Below, piece after piece: positions 1-9,351 of a stretch of 64,000 nt of DNA. Source of the DNA: Candidatus Doudnabacteria bacterium RIFCSPHIGHO2_02_FULL_42_25 (lineage in GTDB: Bacteria > Patescibacteria > Doudnabacteria > UBA920 > O2-02-FULL-48-8); contig MFEQ01000004.1 in assembly GCA_001777665.1 (NCBI GenBank), forward strand, positions 141,787 through 205,786. Direction: 5' to 3'. The notes beneath the pieces are model-generated. The model was not told the origin of the DNA and ran no database searches. It saw only the letters and a list, made by a program, of their open reading frames with translations. The translations under genes were made by a program, and so were the position numbers. Numbering within the stretch: the stretch's first letter is position 1; each line of letters starts with the position of its first letter.

Positions 1-557
1 ACATCAGTACAAACTTTATTTATCGGTATGCCAGCCACGCTGAACAAATTTCTGGCTTCGAATTCAGTGAGTTTCCCAGTTACAGGAGGTGAGAAACCGC
101 CACCGCCGCCACCGCCGCCGCTAGAAGAATCGCTAAGGTCGAAAGGTTCACAAAAATCTCCCAGGCCAGCAAGCCAACCAAGGTTGCTCAAAGTATTCAC
201 CGCGAACCCTTTTAATCCACCTTGGTTACAATAAGCTACTGTGGTGACTGCAATAAACATTAACAGTCCCATGAATAAGCCAATGCCTACTAAAACCGCA
301 AGTGCTGTACCCCAATAAGGAGCAGTCGCCGCAATCGCACTTTTTGCAACCCCTTTTACGGCTTCCTTGCCAATCTGTTTCGCTTTGTCTTTAGCTGCAT
401 CGAGGATAGGATTACTAGGGCTGTTTTGATTTTGATTCTGCTGTTGTGAAGCCTCTTCTTCTGCTCTTCTTTCTTCCTCAAGTCGCTGTTGCTGATTGAA
501 AGCATCTAAATCATCTTTAAACTCCTGGTCTTTATTTTCATCAACTGCGTTGGCCAT
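1..557 (-). CDS. Membrane protein of type IV secretion-like cluster (partial)
   Basis: The gene starts at an ATG at 557 and runs off the left edge, leaving 185 visible codons. The N-terminal 60 or so residues are charged and rich in Q and E (coiled-coil-like). One strong membrane span follows near residues 80-105, then a Ser/Gly-rich linker with a run of about seven glycines, and then the start of an extracytoplasmic domain. It follows the VirB4-like gene after 3 bases, so it is co-transcribed. In comparable CPR clusters this position often carries an envelope-anchored peptidoglycan-acting protein, but the catalytic part lies outside the window, so the function is open. Confidence 0.6.
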   Translation of the reverse strand, partial: MANAVDENKDQEFKDDLDAFNQQQRLEEERRAEEEASQQQNQNQNSPSNPILDAAKDKAKQIGKEAVKGVAKSAIAATAPYWGTALAVLVGIGLFMGLLMFIAVTTVAYCNQGGLKGFAVNTLSNLGWLAGLGDFCEPFDLSDSSSGGGGGGGGFSPPVTGKLTEFEARNLFSVAGIPINKVCTD

Positions 558-560
558 TTG

Positions 561-2390
561 TTATTGTCCTTGGGATTTCAGCTGCTTTTTGGCTTCTTCA
601 ATTGCCAAAGTTTGTTTCGGATCAGTGGTTATGATCTGATCTTCGATGTATGAAGCAATGATTTTTACTGCTACATGCTTCATACCGGCAAAGAAAATAC
701 CTTCTCCGACATCAGATTCCAACAGCAAATACTTTTCCCCATCAGTCAGATGGAAAGCCCGAGTAACTTCGTCGATTGCTGCTGGTGATTGCTTCAGTAA
801 TAATTGAATAGACGAGTTGTTCACGATTGGAGCACCATAGGGTGATCGTAAAAAGTCGGAAACGTCTTGGGTGATCGTCGTCAATCCTAAATAGTATTTT
901 CTGGCTCGTTTAGCCATGTTTGATAAAAACTGGCCAGAGTCTTCGTGCTGCATCATCCACCAGGCTTCGTCGATAACTAAAATACGTTTCTTCAAACTTG
1001 ACCTGACCACATTCCAGATATAGTTCAAAATAACATAAATTGCGATTGGGCGTAGAGTGTCTTCTAAGTCTCTGACTGAAAAGACCACACATTGATTATT
1101 TAAATTGATATTGGTGGGCTGATTGAAAATCCCAGAAAAAGTTCCAGCCGTATACTTGGTTAATCTTTGCGCTAAACTCTCCCCACCGACCATACCACCC
1201 AAAATCTCGACTAAATCCTGCATCAATGGTGGCTCTACATTGCTCAAATTTGAATTAGCACTGATATCTTTTTTGGCATAAGTTTCCCAAATCGCCCGAT
1301 CCATGATCGCCTCTTCTGTGGGATCTAATTTCCCTAGCATCAAATTCATGAGACCCAAAAGGTTAATCACTGCAGAGCGCAAAATATCTTCGTTCGACTC
1401 CCCTTCTACGCCTGGTGGCAAATCAAATGGATTAACTCTGGAATCAGAATTTAGCGAAATATCCAGGAATGATCCGCCGACTGCGTCCGACAAATGCTTG
1501 TATTCATTTTCTGGATCGATAATGATGACATCGGTGCCAATCATCATGGAACGCAAAATTTCCAATTTCACGGCATAACTTTTTCCACTTCCAGATTTCG
1601 CGAATACTACTGAATTGGCATTTTCCATTTGGAACCGATCAAACAAAATCAAACCATTATTATGTCGATTGATGCCATACAATATCCCGTCGTTTGAAGT
1701 CAATTCAGAACTGACAAATGGAAAAGTCGTAGACAGTGGTTCAGTGTTCATGTTCGTAGCGACTGCCAGTTCGTCATTGCCCAGAGGCAGAGTAGAATTA
1801 AAACCTTGCTCCATTTGGAGTACTGCCGGTTTGGCTACGATTAATTTCGAACCCAAAATAGATTCCAAGGTTGCAGTAACTTGGTCTAATTCTTTCTGGT
1901 CATTTCCATAAAGCGTAAAGTAGAGAGAAAAACGAAAGTAGCGCTCCGTCCCCTGCTGCAGACGATTCCGTAAACCCTCCACATCTTGAAACGCAGTTTC
2001 GAGCATCGGGTCACGGACATTGCCTTTTTCCTGACTCATGCGCATCGATGATTCGAGCTGCCCAACTTTATTCCTTAATTTCTTCATAATCTCGCCAGTA
2101 TCCATGGAATAAATAAACATCGACATATCCATCGGTACATCCAAACTAATAATTGAGGACAGCCAATCGACAGAAAGAAATCTTGGGTAAGACAAAACAA
2201 AGAATGAACGGGCTAGTTTGCCGGAAACCTCCACAGAATTAGTGTTAACACGAAAGGCCGCCGGAGCAATTATATCCCGAAGTGTGTTTAACCCCTGCTT
2301 ATACTCTTTTTCTTTCTGCAGAACTTCGCGCTGTAATTCCCGCTCCGGACTCGATCCTTTATTTGTCATTGGTAGTTTGAAGTTTGGCAT
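561..2390 (-). CDS. VirB4/TraC-family conjugative ATPase
   Basis: This 609-residue protein has a Walker A motif AKSGSGKS at residues 264-271 and a Walker B ILVIDEAWWMM at about 470-480. A Q-rich sensor segment (TTITQDVSDF) follows, as in VirB4/TraC/TrbE ATPases, the inner-membrane-associated motors of type IV secretion. The family's usual N-terminal domain is largely missing here and is encoded by the separate gene just upstream (2392-3084), so the ATPase is split. The neighbours (PrgI-like, VirB6-like and other membrane proteins) support a secretion or pilus-like machine. No relaxase or coupling protein is visible in the window. Confidence 0.9.
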   Translation of the reverse strand: MPNFKLPMTNKGSSPERELQREVLQKEKEYKQGLNTLRDIIAPAAFRVNTNSVEVSGKLARSFFVLSYPRFLSVDWLSSIISLDVPMDMSMFIYSMDTGEIMKKLRNKVGQLESSMRMSQEKGNVRDPMLETAFQDVEGLRNRLQQGTERYFRFSLYFTLYGNDQKELDQVTATLESILGSKLIVAKPAVLQMEQGFNSTLPLGNDELAVATNMNTEPLSTTFPFVSSELTSNDGILYGINRHNNGLILFDRFQMENANSVVFAKSGSGKSYAVKLEILRSMMIGTDVIIIDPENEYKHLSDAVGGSFLDISLNSDSRVNPFDLPPGVEGESNEDILRSAVINLLGLMNLMLGKLDPTEEAIMDRAIWETYAKKDISANSNLSNVEPPLMQDLVEILGGMVGGESLAQRLTKYTAGTFSGIFNQPTNINLNNQCVVFSVRDLEDTLRPIAIYVILNYIWNVVRSSLKKRILVIDEAWWMMQHEDSGQFLSNMAKRARKYYLGLTTITQDVSDFLRSPYGAPIVNNSSIQLLLKQSPAAIDEVTRAFHLTDGEKYLLLESDVGEGIFFAGMKHVAVKIIASYIEDQIITTDPKQTLAIEEAKKQLKSQGQ

Positions 2391-2391
2391 T

Positions 2392-3084
2392 TTATTTGTT
2401 TATATCCAGTTCCTCGACACTTTTAATTTTTATTGGGGCCGCACTATCCATATTGTAACTATTATAAACCAGCTCAATTAATTCTTCGGTGTTCAAGGCA
2501 ATAGTTTTTAAACCCATAGAACCCAGGGTGTTCGTAACTTGACTGATCCGCTTCTGAAGTTCTTCGCGAGCCTTTTCAAATTCCCGACTTTTCACAGAAA
2601 TCTCCCGCACCGGATTTAGTAAATTACTAATCTGTTGAAGAAAACCAGTTTTCACTGCGGCAGTGCCGAGTGGGATAATGATGTAGAAGGTCTTGTTCAT
2701 AATGCTGGCAAACTCAATAAGTTTACCGACGTATTCGATATATTCCTGCGTCTGCATACGTAACAGTTCGTTCGTCTGCTGCTGCATGATCCCATGCAAA
2801 CGATCGAGATAGGTGTTGATCTCTAATTTTCTCGATTGCATCAAAATCTGAATTGGAAACTCTAATGCATTTAAGAAATTTTGATAACTTGCAATAATCG
2901 CATTTTGTTCATCAATGCTCTTCAAAGAAAAATTAGTCGAAGAAACAACTACCACTGCGCGCAGTGAACCGTCGCGCATGATGATCGTGCCCTCTTTGAT
3001 TTCGGAAATATCCAAATACGCCTGCGTGGACGCAGTTGGTTTATTTCCAGAAAGCGAGCCTGATTGCATTTCGTTTTTAGCCAT
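2392..3084 (-). CDS. VirB4 N-terminal-like (TraC-like domain) protein
   Basis: This 230-residue protein has the pattern of the TraC/VirB4 N-terminal domain: a Ser/Thr-rich start, then the segment LDISEIKEGTIIMRDGSLRA, then alternating helices and strands, with no Walker motifs. It ends one base before the ATPase gene and begins one base after the PrgI-like gene, so the three form a tight operon. I infer that it pairs with the ATPase to rebuild a full VirB4. The segment IPLGTAAVKTGFLQQI includes a weakly hydrophobic stretch, so peripheral membrane attachment is likely. Confidence 0.75.
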   Translation of the reverse strand: MAKNEMQSGSLSGNKPTASTQAYLDISEIKEGTIIMRDGSLRAVVVVSSTNFSLKSIDEQNAIIASYQNFLNALEFPIQILMQSRKLEINTYLDRLHGIMQQQTNELLRMQTQEYIEYVGKLIEFASIMNKTFYIIIPLGTAAVKTGFLQQISNLLNPVREISVKSREFEKAREELQKRISQVTNTLGSMGLKTIALNTEELIELVYNSYNMDSAAPIKIKSVEELDINK

Positions 3085-3516
3085 CTATTCTTTGTTTAAA
3101 AGTTGCTTTTCTTCAGATGTCTTTTGATCTAACAAATAAGCTAATTTTTTTAACCGACTTTCGCTGGCAACATCAGTTTTCGGGGCTACAGGCTCTTCTT
3201 TTTTTTCAACTTTAAACGTCATGTTGGTATTCAGTTCTTCTCGTTTGAAAACTCTGACTTGCGGCTTTAAATAAAAACTAATAAAAGCTGGAAAGTAGCT
3301 AAGCATGGGTAACCCGTTAAATTTCCCGAATGCCATAAGTAACCCGAGAAGACCTATTGGAATAGCAAAAAAGAAAAAGAACACTGACAGCTTAAGCAGA
3401 GAAAAAAACATCAAAATCAATCCACCAGTCACGAGCAGGACTAAAAATTGCTTCAATGTTAAAGGACCGATCAGTTTATCTTCAACGTCAGTGAATTGTG
3501 GGACTCCAAACTGCAT
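3085..3516 (-). CDS. PrgI-family membrane protein
   Basis: A 143-residue protein beginning MQFGVPQFTDVEDKLIGPLT, the typical PrgI-family opening (protein, EDKiiGPLT). Two membrane segments follow at about residues 22-42 and 45-63, then an amphipathic tail with charged repeats. PrgI proteins are VirB3-like small inner-membrane partners of VirB4 in Gram-positive and CPR secretion clusters. The gene is the first of the operon reading down to position 1, with a good promoter upstream at 3611-3639. The final third is K/E-rich and probably cytoplasmic. Confidence 0.85.
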   Translation of the reverse strand: MQFGVPQFTDVEDKLIGPLTLKQFLVLLVTGGLILMFFSLLKLSVFFFFFAIPIGLLGLLMAFGKFNGLPMLSYFPAFISFYLKPQVRVFKREELNTNMTFKVEKKEEPVAPKTDVASESRLKKLAYLLDQKTSEEKQLLNKE

Positions 3517-3610
3517 AGTATGCGATCCGAATCTACGAATTCCATGCGAATGACACGAATATGCGAATTTCTGTAGATTTTTTTGTTTCTAAATGATTAA
3601 ACTTGATAAT

Positions 3611-3639
3611 ATTATAACACAAGTGGCACTGAAAGGCAA
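3611..3639 (-). promoter_or_regulatory. Promoter of PrgI/VirB4 operon
   Basis: On the minus strand TTGCCT is followed by 17 bases and a perfect TATAAT. The leader to the PrgI start is about 90 bases and contains degenerate ACGAATxxxGCGAAT microrepeats at 3523-3580. Confidence 0.7.
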
Positions 3640-3673
3640 AATTTGTCCATTCTTTGTCACTGATGACAATGCG

Positions 3674-4111
3674 TTAGTGTATAAAATTCCGCAGCCATTT
3701 CGTCCAGCCTTCGCCTTCATCTTCCCAAATTGACCAAAATCGGGCAGGGGTCACAATCTTTACCCCTTTAAATTTCTCTACTTTCAATAGATGCTTATCC
3801 GACGTAACCAAAAAATCAGCTTCCGAAGCAACTGCTGATTCCAGAATTTTATTATCCTCTCTATCCTCTACAATATTTAGATGCACGGAATTCTCAATTG
3901 GCCTAACTAACTCAAAAAAATATTCTAGTTTTTTTTGAAAACCCTCATCAAGAATTTTTTTATCGGCCAGAAATTTATTTTCTCTCAAAGTTGCCTTATT
4001 CGCGTAAGCTTCTATCCGGCCTGCTATTACCAAATCTAAAATGCGGTTGGCATAATGGTAAAAATCTTCCGAGGCATCGATAAGCGCATTGGTATCTATA
4101 ACAACTTTCAT
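3674..4111 (-). CDS. PIN-domain putative toxin nuclease
   Basis: This 145-residue protein opens with MKVVIDTNALIDA, the PIN-domain start with its first acidic metal ligand (D6). Further acidic residues follow: E in the VEDREDNKILESA segment and D in SEADFLVTSDKHLL. It matches the 'toxin component, PIN family' group, which are metal-dependent ribonucleases. The start overlaps the upstream four-helix-bundle gene by 4 bases (ATGA), so they are translationally coupled. No classical antitoxin is adjacent unless the four-helix-bundle protein plays that role, which would be inference only. Confidence 0.8.
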   Translation of the reverse strand: MKVVIDTNALIDASEDFYHYANRILDLVIAGRIEAYANKATLRENKFLADKKILDEGFQKKLEYFFELVRPIENSVHLNIVEDREDNKILESAVASEADFLVTSDKHLLKVEKFKGVKIVTPARFWSIWEDEGEGWTKWLRNFIH

Positions 4112-4857
4112 AGAGTAACAGAATTCTTATCTTTCTTATCATCCCTATCGTCCTTATCATCCCTATCATTCTTATTGTTCTTATCATTCCTACTTAACCT
4201 ATTATCCTTCAAAAATTGCTGCAACCATTTTTCTCCTTCATCAATTTGTTTTTGTCTCTGTTTAATTTTGCTAGCTACCGTTACCTCGTCTGATTGGCTA
4301 TAAGATTTTTCAACAGCACGTAGTTGTTGATCGACCAAAAAAGCAGCCTGATGAATCAAGCAAATCACACAATTCGCCGCTTTTTCCCGGTCATTTAAAT
4401 AGGATAAATAAGGATAATAAGTCGGATAGGTCCGATAGGTCGGGGAGTTATCATCCTTATTGTCCCTATCATCTCTATTGTTCCTATTATCCCTATCATT
4501 CTTATCTTTCCTATCATCCTTATTATTCTTATTGTCCTTATAATATACAATCTTTCTCACTGCTATAGATTCGGGATGATTTTTGTCCCACTGATTCAAA
4601 TTTCTCTGCCTCAAAAAGTCCTCATAATCCCCTAAAAGTTCGCCCAAGGAAAATCTTGATGCGCCAAGCAAATTAATTTTAATTTTTTCTGAGGTTTTAT
4701 TTTCTGATGCCTCGACAATATTTTGTTTCCCGTCGCGAGCAGCGCCAATCATTTGGGTGGTAATTTTATGGTTGGTAATATATTTTTGACAAAATTCCAC
4801 AGTGTAATCATAAACAATTGTTGCTTGCTGATAAGATTTTAAATCTTTATAGGACAT
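4108..4857 (-). CDS. Four-helix-bundle (S23/IVP-like) protein with repeat inserts
   Basis: Residues 1-110 (MSYKDLKSYQQATIVYDYT and GAARDGKQNIVEASE) match the four-helix-bundle family that includes the 23S rRNA intervening-sequence proteins. About 249 residues is twice the usual length. The excess comes from two D/N/K/R tracts (near residues 104-134 and 218-245), a tyrosine-proline stretch (PTYRTYPTYYPYLSYL), and a second helical part ending in GEKWLQQFLKDN. The tracts are literal translations of 9-bp DNA repeats read in opposite orientations. This suggests the repeats expanded into the gene rather than being selected as protein. It overlaps the PIN gene by 4 bases. Confidence 0.75.
   Translation of the reverse strand: MSYKDLKSYQQATIVYDYTVEFCQKYITNHKITTQMIGAARDGKQNIVEASENKTSEKIKINLLGASRFSLGELLGDYEDFLRQRNLNQWDKNHPESIAVRKIVYYKDNKNNKDDRKDKNDRDNRNNRDDRDNKDDNSPTYRTYPTYYPYLSYLNDREKAANCVICLIHQAAFLVDQQLRAVEKSYSQSDEVTVASKIKQRQKQIDEGEKWLQQFLKDNRLSRNDKNNKNDRDDKDDRDDKKDKNSVTL
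4119..4199. repeat. Degenerate 9-bp pyrimidine repeat within coding DNA
   Basis: Units such as TTATCATCC, CTATCGTCC and TTATTGTTC run in tandem on the plus strand inside the 3' end of the four-helix-bundle gene. They encode the D/N/K/R tail of that protein. Confidence 0.85.
4397..4560. repeat. Mirrored microrepeat array 1 (GGATAA / TTATCC)
   Basis: Purine units (GGATAAATAAGGATAATAAG and GGATAGGT) occupy 4400-4440. They are followed at once by about ten reverse-complementary units (TTATCATCC, CTATTATCC and similar) to 4550. The array lies in frame in the four-helix-bundle gene. The first 26 bases (4397-4422) recur exactly at 4860-4885. Confidence 0.85.
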
Positions 4858-4859
4858 AA

Positions 4860-5171
4860 AAATAGGATAAATAAGGATAATAAGTAAAATAAGTCTGATA
4901 GGTAAGGGACTTTATATCTTTATTATCGGCAATAGTCCTTATTACTCTTAAATGTCTCCCTATAGTCATTTTTTCCTATCATCCTTATCCAACCTATTAT
5001 ATCCTATTCCAATGAGAAATAAAAAAAGAGCGAACCGCCCTTTTTATTCCTATCATTCCATACCTATCATTCCTATTGTTCTTATTATCCCTATGGTCCC
5101 TATTATCTTTGCCGCTTCGCCTATTAGTCCTATTATTCTTACCATCCCTATTGTCTTAATAATCCTATCGC
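4860..5171. repeat. Mirrored microrepeat array 2 (GGATAA / TTATCC)
   Basis: Starting 3 bases upstream of the four-helix-bundle start codon, purine units (4860-4910) are followed by long pyrimidine tracts of the reverse-complement unit at 4970-5005 and 5040-5171. This is the whole intergenic region up to the 5184-6494 gene. No protein-like ORF is convincing here. Confidence 0.85.
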
Positions 5172-5183
5172 TTCATGATACCT

Positions 5184-6494
5184 CTACAGTTGCTCGAGGA
5201 ACCGCTTCAGGTCGGCGACGGCTTCGAATTCTTCCCGATTGAGTTCGCCTTGTTGACCAGAGACTAACAATGTCCCTGAAGAAACATAGGCTTTGAATAA
5301 AGGACTCATTTCGAAAGAAACTATCGCATAAGATTTTCTTGATGAATTAGCTTTCACCAATCCATAGACTTTGCTTTTTATCGATTCGGCTTGTGCGGCT
5401 ACGGGACCCTGTCGTAAATCTCTGGGTTCAAGAATTCTTAAATCTTCCAAAACTTTGATATCCGTCAGGGGTTTAGCTTTACTAGCCAACATCGTATCAG
5501 GCGCTGCAGCACCAGCTGTTTTAAAATTCAAAGACTTCACAGCTTGAACAGCTTGTGCCGGTTGTGGCGGAGGAATAGTAATTTTAGGGATATCTATCAT
5601 AGCCGGTTTCGGGGTAACTTGCTCTTCCGGCATCACCCATTTCGGTACAGTTAAGCTGGATGGCAATGTTGTAGGTTTCGGTTTTGGTGGAACCGGTTTT
5701 GGTGCACTATTCGGAACCGTAACATAAGCTCTAGGTGCCACTGGATTAAATTGTGCGGGAGTTATGTTTGGCTTAGTCACAGATTCAACATTCAATCTTT
5801 CGCTTGGGGGTACTATATTTGCTAATGACTCTTTTCTGAGTGATGTCCGATACCTTAACCACTCATAAAATTCCAAAATCTTTTTAAGTAATTCCTTGTT
5901 GCCAGCGTCTAATAAGAGATAATTTTTACTTTGGTTGGTGTAATATGCTATAGCATAAGTACCCTCTAAACTTTTACTGTTATTGTCGACAATGGTTCGA
6001 AAATCCACTAACCAATTTTGAATTATGGACATTTTTTTCTCGTTCCCTAATTCCAAAGATTCGTTTCCAATTAATTCATTATTTTTTTCAAAAGCTTCTT
6101 TTGCTTGTCTTTTTTCATTTCCATCCGAAAATGAAAAACTCGGTTCAAAAAATTCTTGTGGGTTTACATTGTATTTTATTAAAATTAAGAATGAATTAGA
6201 AAAATAATCAAGTTGCTTGGAAATATCTAAAAAACGAACTTGACTCATTTCTAAAAGCTTCAATAAATCTTCATAAATATTGAATGCCTGCTTTGGAAAC
6301 GAAGAATTCTGCAATTTTTCCTTGAGAATACCATACATCTCCTTACAATCATCGAAACTTTGAGTATTGATAAACTCTAAGACCATCCCCTTGATTTGAT
6401 CGATAGTATCTTGATTAGCAAAGGAATCGAATCCTAAAGATTTAATATCGGAAGGATAAATAATATTTTTTGGATTTATAAGCTGATCTGACAT
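5184..6494 (-). CDS. Hypothetical protein of secretion-like cluster
   Basis: This 436-residue protein is not recognised. It has a helical N-terminal half (about 1-235) rich in K, E, N and L, a proline-rich linker at about 245-345 (PKPVPPKPKPTT, ITIPPPQPAQ), and a compact C-terminal piece of about 90 residues. There is no signal peptide or membrane span, so it is probably cytoplasmic. It begins 4 bases after the stop of the VirB6-like gene and is the last gene of the 12199-5184 unit. The linker resembles hinge regions in scaffold proteins; a role in the secretion complex is inferred from position only. Confidence 0.5.
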   Translation of the reverse strand: MSDQLINPKNIIYPSDIKSLGFDSFANQDTIDQIKGMVLEFINTQSFDDCKEMYGILKEKLQNSSFPKQAFNIYEDLLKLLEMSQVRFLDISKQLDYFSNSFLILIKYNVNPQEFFEPSFSFSDGNEKRQAKEAFEKNNELIGNESLELGNEKKMSIIQNWLVDFRTIVDNNSKSLEGTYAIAYYTNQSKNYLLLDAGNKELLKKILEFYEWLRYRTSLRKESLANIVPPSERLNVESVTKPNITPAQFNPVAPRAYVTVPNSAPKPVPPKPKPTTLPSSLTVPKWVMPEEQVTPKPAMIDIPKITIPPPQPAQAVQAVKSLNFKTAGAAAPDTMLASKAKPLTDIKVLEDLRILEPRDLRQGPVAAQAESIKSKVYGLVKANSSRKSYAIVSFEMSPLFKAYVSSGTLLVSGQQGELNREEFEAVADLKRFLEQL

Positions 6495-6498
6495 GGGA

Positions 6499-9351
6499 TT
6501 AAATTGTACTGCTTCCAGGACCTGGAATTACTGGAGGAACGACAGGATTACGTGGCGGAGCTACCTTCTGATATTTATTAATCAATTCCTCAAGTTTACC
6601 TATGTTTTCAGATAAATTAAGCTCCTTAGCTCTCTTTACTGCTTCTTTGAAAACTTTGACCTTAGTTGCATCATCACGATCTCTAAGGAAGACATCCATA
6701 ACTATAGGATTTGCGGCAGCCGAAGATGCTGCGCGTCTTAGAGTATATATATCTGCAGCTACTTCTTCTCCTTTAGCTCCAAATGGAATAACACCACGGC
6801 TTTGAAGTTCATGCTGCCGATTTTTTAGTTGTCCAGCATGAGGTAAGCCAAAAATTTGGTTAATAATTACTCCTTGATCGTGTATGTCACCATAACTCTC
6901 GCCTTCGAACCCAGCAATTTTTGCAGAGCTGGAATCACTATATTGTACGTCAATATCAGCTGCTCGCATTGCATTGAGAAATCGATTAGCAGGTGTACGG
7001 TTCATTCTAGATGTAAACTGCCCTACGACTCCATTAAAGTAATTTAGTTTCTTTTGTTCCTCAGGTAAAAGTGGTCTTATTTTTGCCTGTGCTTCTAATT
7101 CAGCAGCTTCCTTTCTAACTTCAGCAAAGCCATAATTAACCAAACCTATTACTCTCCTCTTGCCTTCCGAATCTGTCGTTTCCACCTCAATTTTATCTGC
7201 AAGATGATATGGTTTAATCTGCTTCTCTGCATATTCCTGAATCATTGAAGCATATCCAAGTTTGTCTTTTTCAGGAAGATCGCCAAGGTACATGCCATAA
7301 AAAACTTTTTGGAAATTAGTTGGAGTAATTTCCCCCGTCTTTAAAATATCTTCTAATCGTTCAGTTTTTCCTGTTAGCGGATTTGTAAATTCCTTAGCTA
7401 CGTTAAGATGTTCTAATTCACCAGTATCATATTTTTCCTTCAATATGCGCATAAAATCATCCTGCCTATTAAGAGCAGCTATGGCCATACCCCATCCTTG
7501 CTTGTCTATTGGGTCTTTAGCATGTAAAGATTCCTCGACCATTTCTCGTTCCGACATATTAAGGTCCATTTTCTCCTTTGCTCTATGTAATACTTCCGAT
7601 TGATGTGCTTCCAGTCCAAAGCTAGTTTTTTCACGCTGCCAAGGAAGCACGCGATAAAGAGTATCCGCAGCTTGACCGCTCGAAACACCAAAGGCACGTC
7701 GTTCTTCTTCTTCTTGATATTTTTCATAACCTCTGGCCCACTTGCCGACACTCAAGTTTGACAGAGCCTTTCTAAATCTATTCTGGCTTTTAGAACCGTT
7801 TGCCAACCATCTATCTGTTGCACCCAGACCCATTTTCCCAAAAAACTTTCCCGTCTTCATTCCAGCGTTAATCATCATATCAGCCCCAACCATTCCGGCC
7901 TTTTTCGCTACAAAAAATGCGGCTAGCATCATGCCCATCAAAAAGATATATTTAAAGGCCGAGTCGTCTGGTCCACCCATTAATCCTTTATTATCAACTA
8001 TGGCTTTATCTAATCTGATGACAAACATAGCCACAGGAGCCCAAATTAAATACTTAATGAAATACTGCCACCATTCTTTCGCATAATGTTCAGTCGCTGG
8101 GAGAATATTTAAAACATATGCCAGAGGTGAAAATATAACCAATACATATAGTCCAATTAGTCTGACCACAAATAACCCGGCTAACATTAAAGAAACCACA
8201 AAAGTTACAATTGTAAAAGCAGTCATGCTCAATCCTTGGGTAAGGCCAGTCGTCCAACCATTTGGAGCAGTTCCTACATCTTGCCATATATAGCCATACA
8301 CAAAGCTAAATGATTCTTTAAGAGTTCCGCCAAACACAAACATTGCTGTTATAAGATTAACAAAATTAATAATTGTTACAGCAATGACTTGGCTAAAGTT
8401 GACGAGCAATGCCGCTACCACCAGTTTCGCCAATAAATGCCCGTATTCATTATATTCTTTTATTCTTAAAATTGTTCCTAGTGCAATTACAATCAAGATT
8501 AGAATAAAAAACATGTTAGCTATATCGCGAACTATTGTCCAGCCGACTTGGACGAAAAGTGGCATACCATTACTTGTGGCATACACTGTCTGATCAACAG
8601 CATATGCCATGATCATTAAGGCAAAAGCAGTAAGCCAAGCTAAGGCACTATTGATTACATCAAAAATAGCCTTTAAAGCCCATCCAACTGCTTTACTAAT
8701 CCCGCCGGCTTGTTCACGATCCTTCTGGGCAGCTTTTTGTTCTTCAATCTGATTCTTATATACCTCTTGAACAGAGGATAAATTTTGCAAATTTCCACCT
8801 TGAGTCTTGTTGATTCGAATACTATCAACAGCAGGATCCGGAACAACCACAATATTTCTTCCCATATTATCTGTCGTAGTACTAGTCCCGGTATATCTGC
8901 CCCATGTACATTCTAGATTTGCGTCACTAAAAATAGTATTGTAACTCAACCGGGGTGTAGTTCCTGTAATTTGAACCAACTGTGCACCAATATTTTTACA
9001 CTGATCTTTTAAGGCTTGAATTTGTAGAGTAACATTTTCCCCGTTGTATCTTCTCTGCACTAAATCTTTGCCTGTTTCCATCATCTTCTTGAGTTCGTCG
9101 CTGGAGATGTCTGTAGTAGTAGCAGTCGGAGTGGTTGTGGTCGGATTGGTCGGAGTAGCAGGCGCACCGGCAGCCGGTGTCCATGTTCCACCAACTTCCT
9201 TGCAAGTCTCTTCAGGACTATTCACGTAAAAAGTCGGCAGTGTCACACTGCATGTTCCGGAAGTTGTGGTTGTTTGAGCAGAAGCAAAATTAGTCCAGAG
9301 AACATTTACTAGGACTAAGAAGACTATTAACTTTAGGAGCTTTTTATTCAT
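6499..9351 (-). CDS. VirB6/TrbL-like polytopic membrane protein
   Basis: The 950-residue protein has a signal peptide (1-25, ending FASAQ), a Thr-rich extracytoplasmic region, and a cluster of about six membrane spans between residues 215 and 490 (for example FFILILIVIALGTIL and LAGLFVVRLIGLYVLVIF). A large soluble tail of about 450 residues follows. The layout fits VirB6/TrbL-type inner-membrane channel components seen beside VirB4 in CPR genomes. The tail is charged and has no motif I recognise. The stop overlaps the region just before the 5184-6494 gene and the start overlaps the 9351-11285 gene by one base, so the genes are coupled. Confidence 0.65.
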   Translation of the reverse strand: MNKKLLKLIVFLVLVNVLWTNFASAQTTTTSGTCSVTLPTFYVNSPEETCKEVGGTWTPAAGAPATPTNPTTTTPTATTTDISSDELKKMMETGKDLVQRRYNGENVTLQIQALKDQCKNIGAQLVQITGTTPRLSYNTIFSDANLECTWGRYTGTSTTTDNMGRNIVVVPDPAVDSIRINKTQGGNLQNLSSVQEVYKNQIEEQKAAQKDREQAGGISKAVGWALKAIFDVINSALAWLTAFALMIMAYAVDQTVYATSNGMPLFVQVGWTIVRDIANMFFILILIVIALGTILRIKEYNEYGHLLAKLVVAALLVNFSQVIAVTIINFVNLITAMFVFGGTLKESFSFVYGYIWQDVGTAPNGWTTGLTQGLSMTAFTIVTFVVSLMLAGLFVVRLIGLYVLVIFSPLAYVLNILPATEHYAKEWWQYFIKYLIWAPVAMFVIRLDKAIVDNKGLMGGPDDSAFKYIFLMGMMLAAFFVAKKAGMVGADMMINAGMKTGKFFGKMGLGATDRWLANGSKSQNRFRKALSNLSVGKWARGYEKYQEEEERRAFGVSSGQAADTLYRVLPWQREKTSFGLEAHQSEVLHRAKEKMDLNMSEREMVEESLHAKDPIDKQGWGMAIAALNRQDDFMRILKEKYDTGELEHLNVAKEFTNPLTGKTERLEDILKTGEITPTNFQKVFYGMYLGDLPEKDKLGYASMIQEYAEKQIKPYHLADKIEVETTDSEGKRRVIGLVNYGFAEVRKEAAELEAQAKIRPLLPEEQKKLNYFNGVVGQFTSRMNRTPANRFLNAMRAADIDVQYSDSSSAKIAGFEGESYGDIHDQGVIINQIFGLPHAGQLKNRQHELQSRGVIPFGAKGEEVAADIYTLRRAASSAAANPIVMDVFLRDRDDATKVKVFKEAVKRAKELNLSENIGKLEELINKYQKVAPPRNPVVPPVIPGPGSSTI

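Noticed and set aside
4397..5171. CRISPR array
   Set aside because: Units are 6-9 bp, degenerate and lack spacers; no cas genes nearby.
4952..5242. 96-codon plus-strand ORF in microrepeat DNA
   Set aside because: It simply translates the TTATCC repeats (Ile/Pro/Ser runs) and has no start signal.
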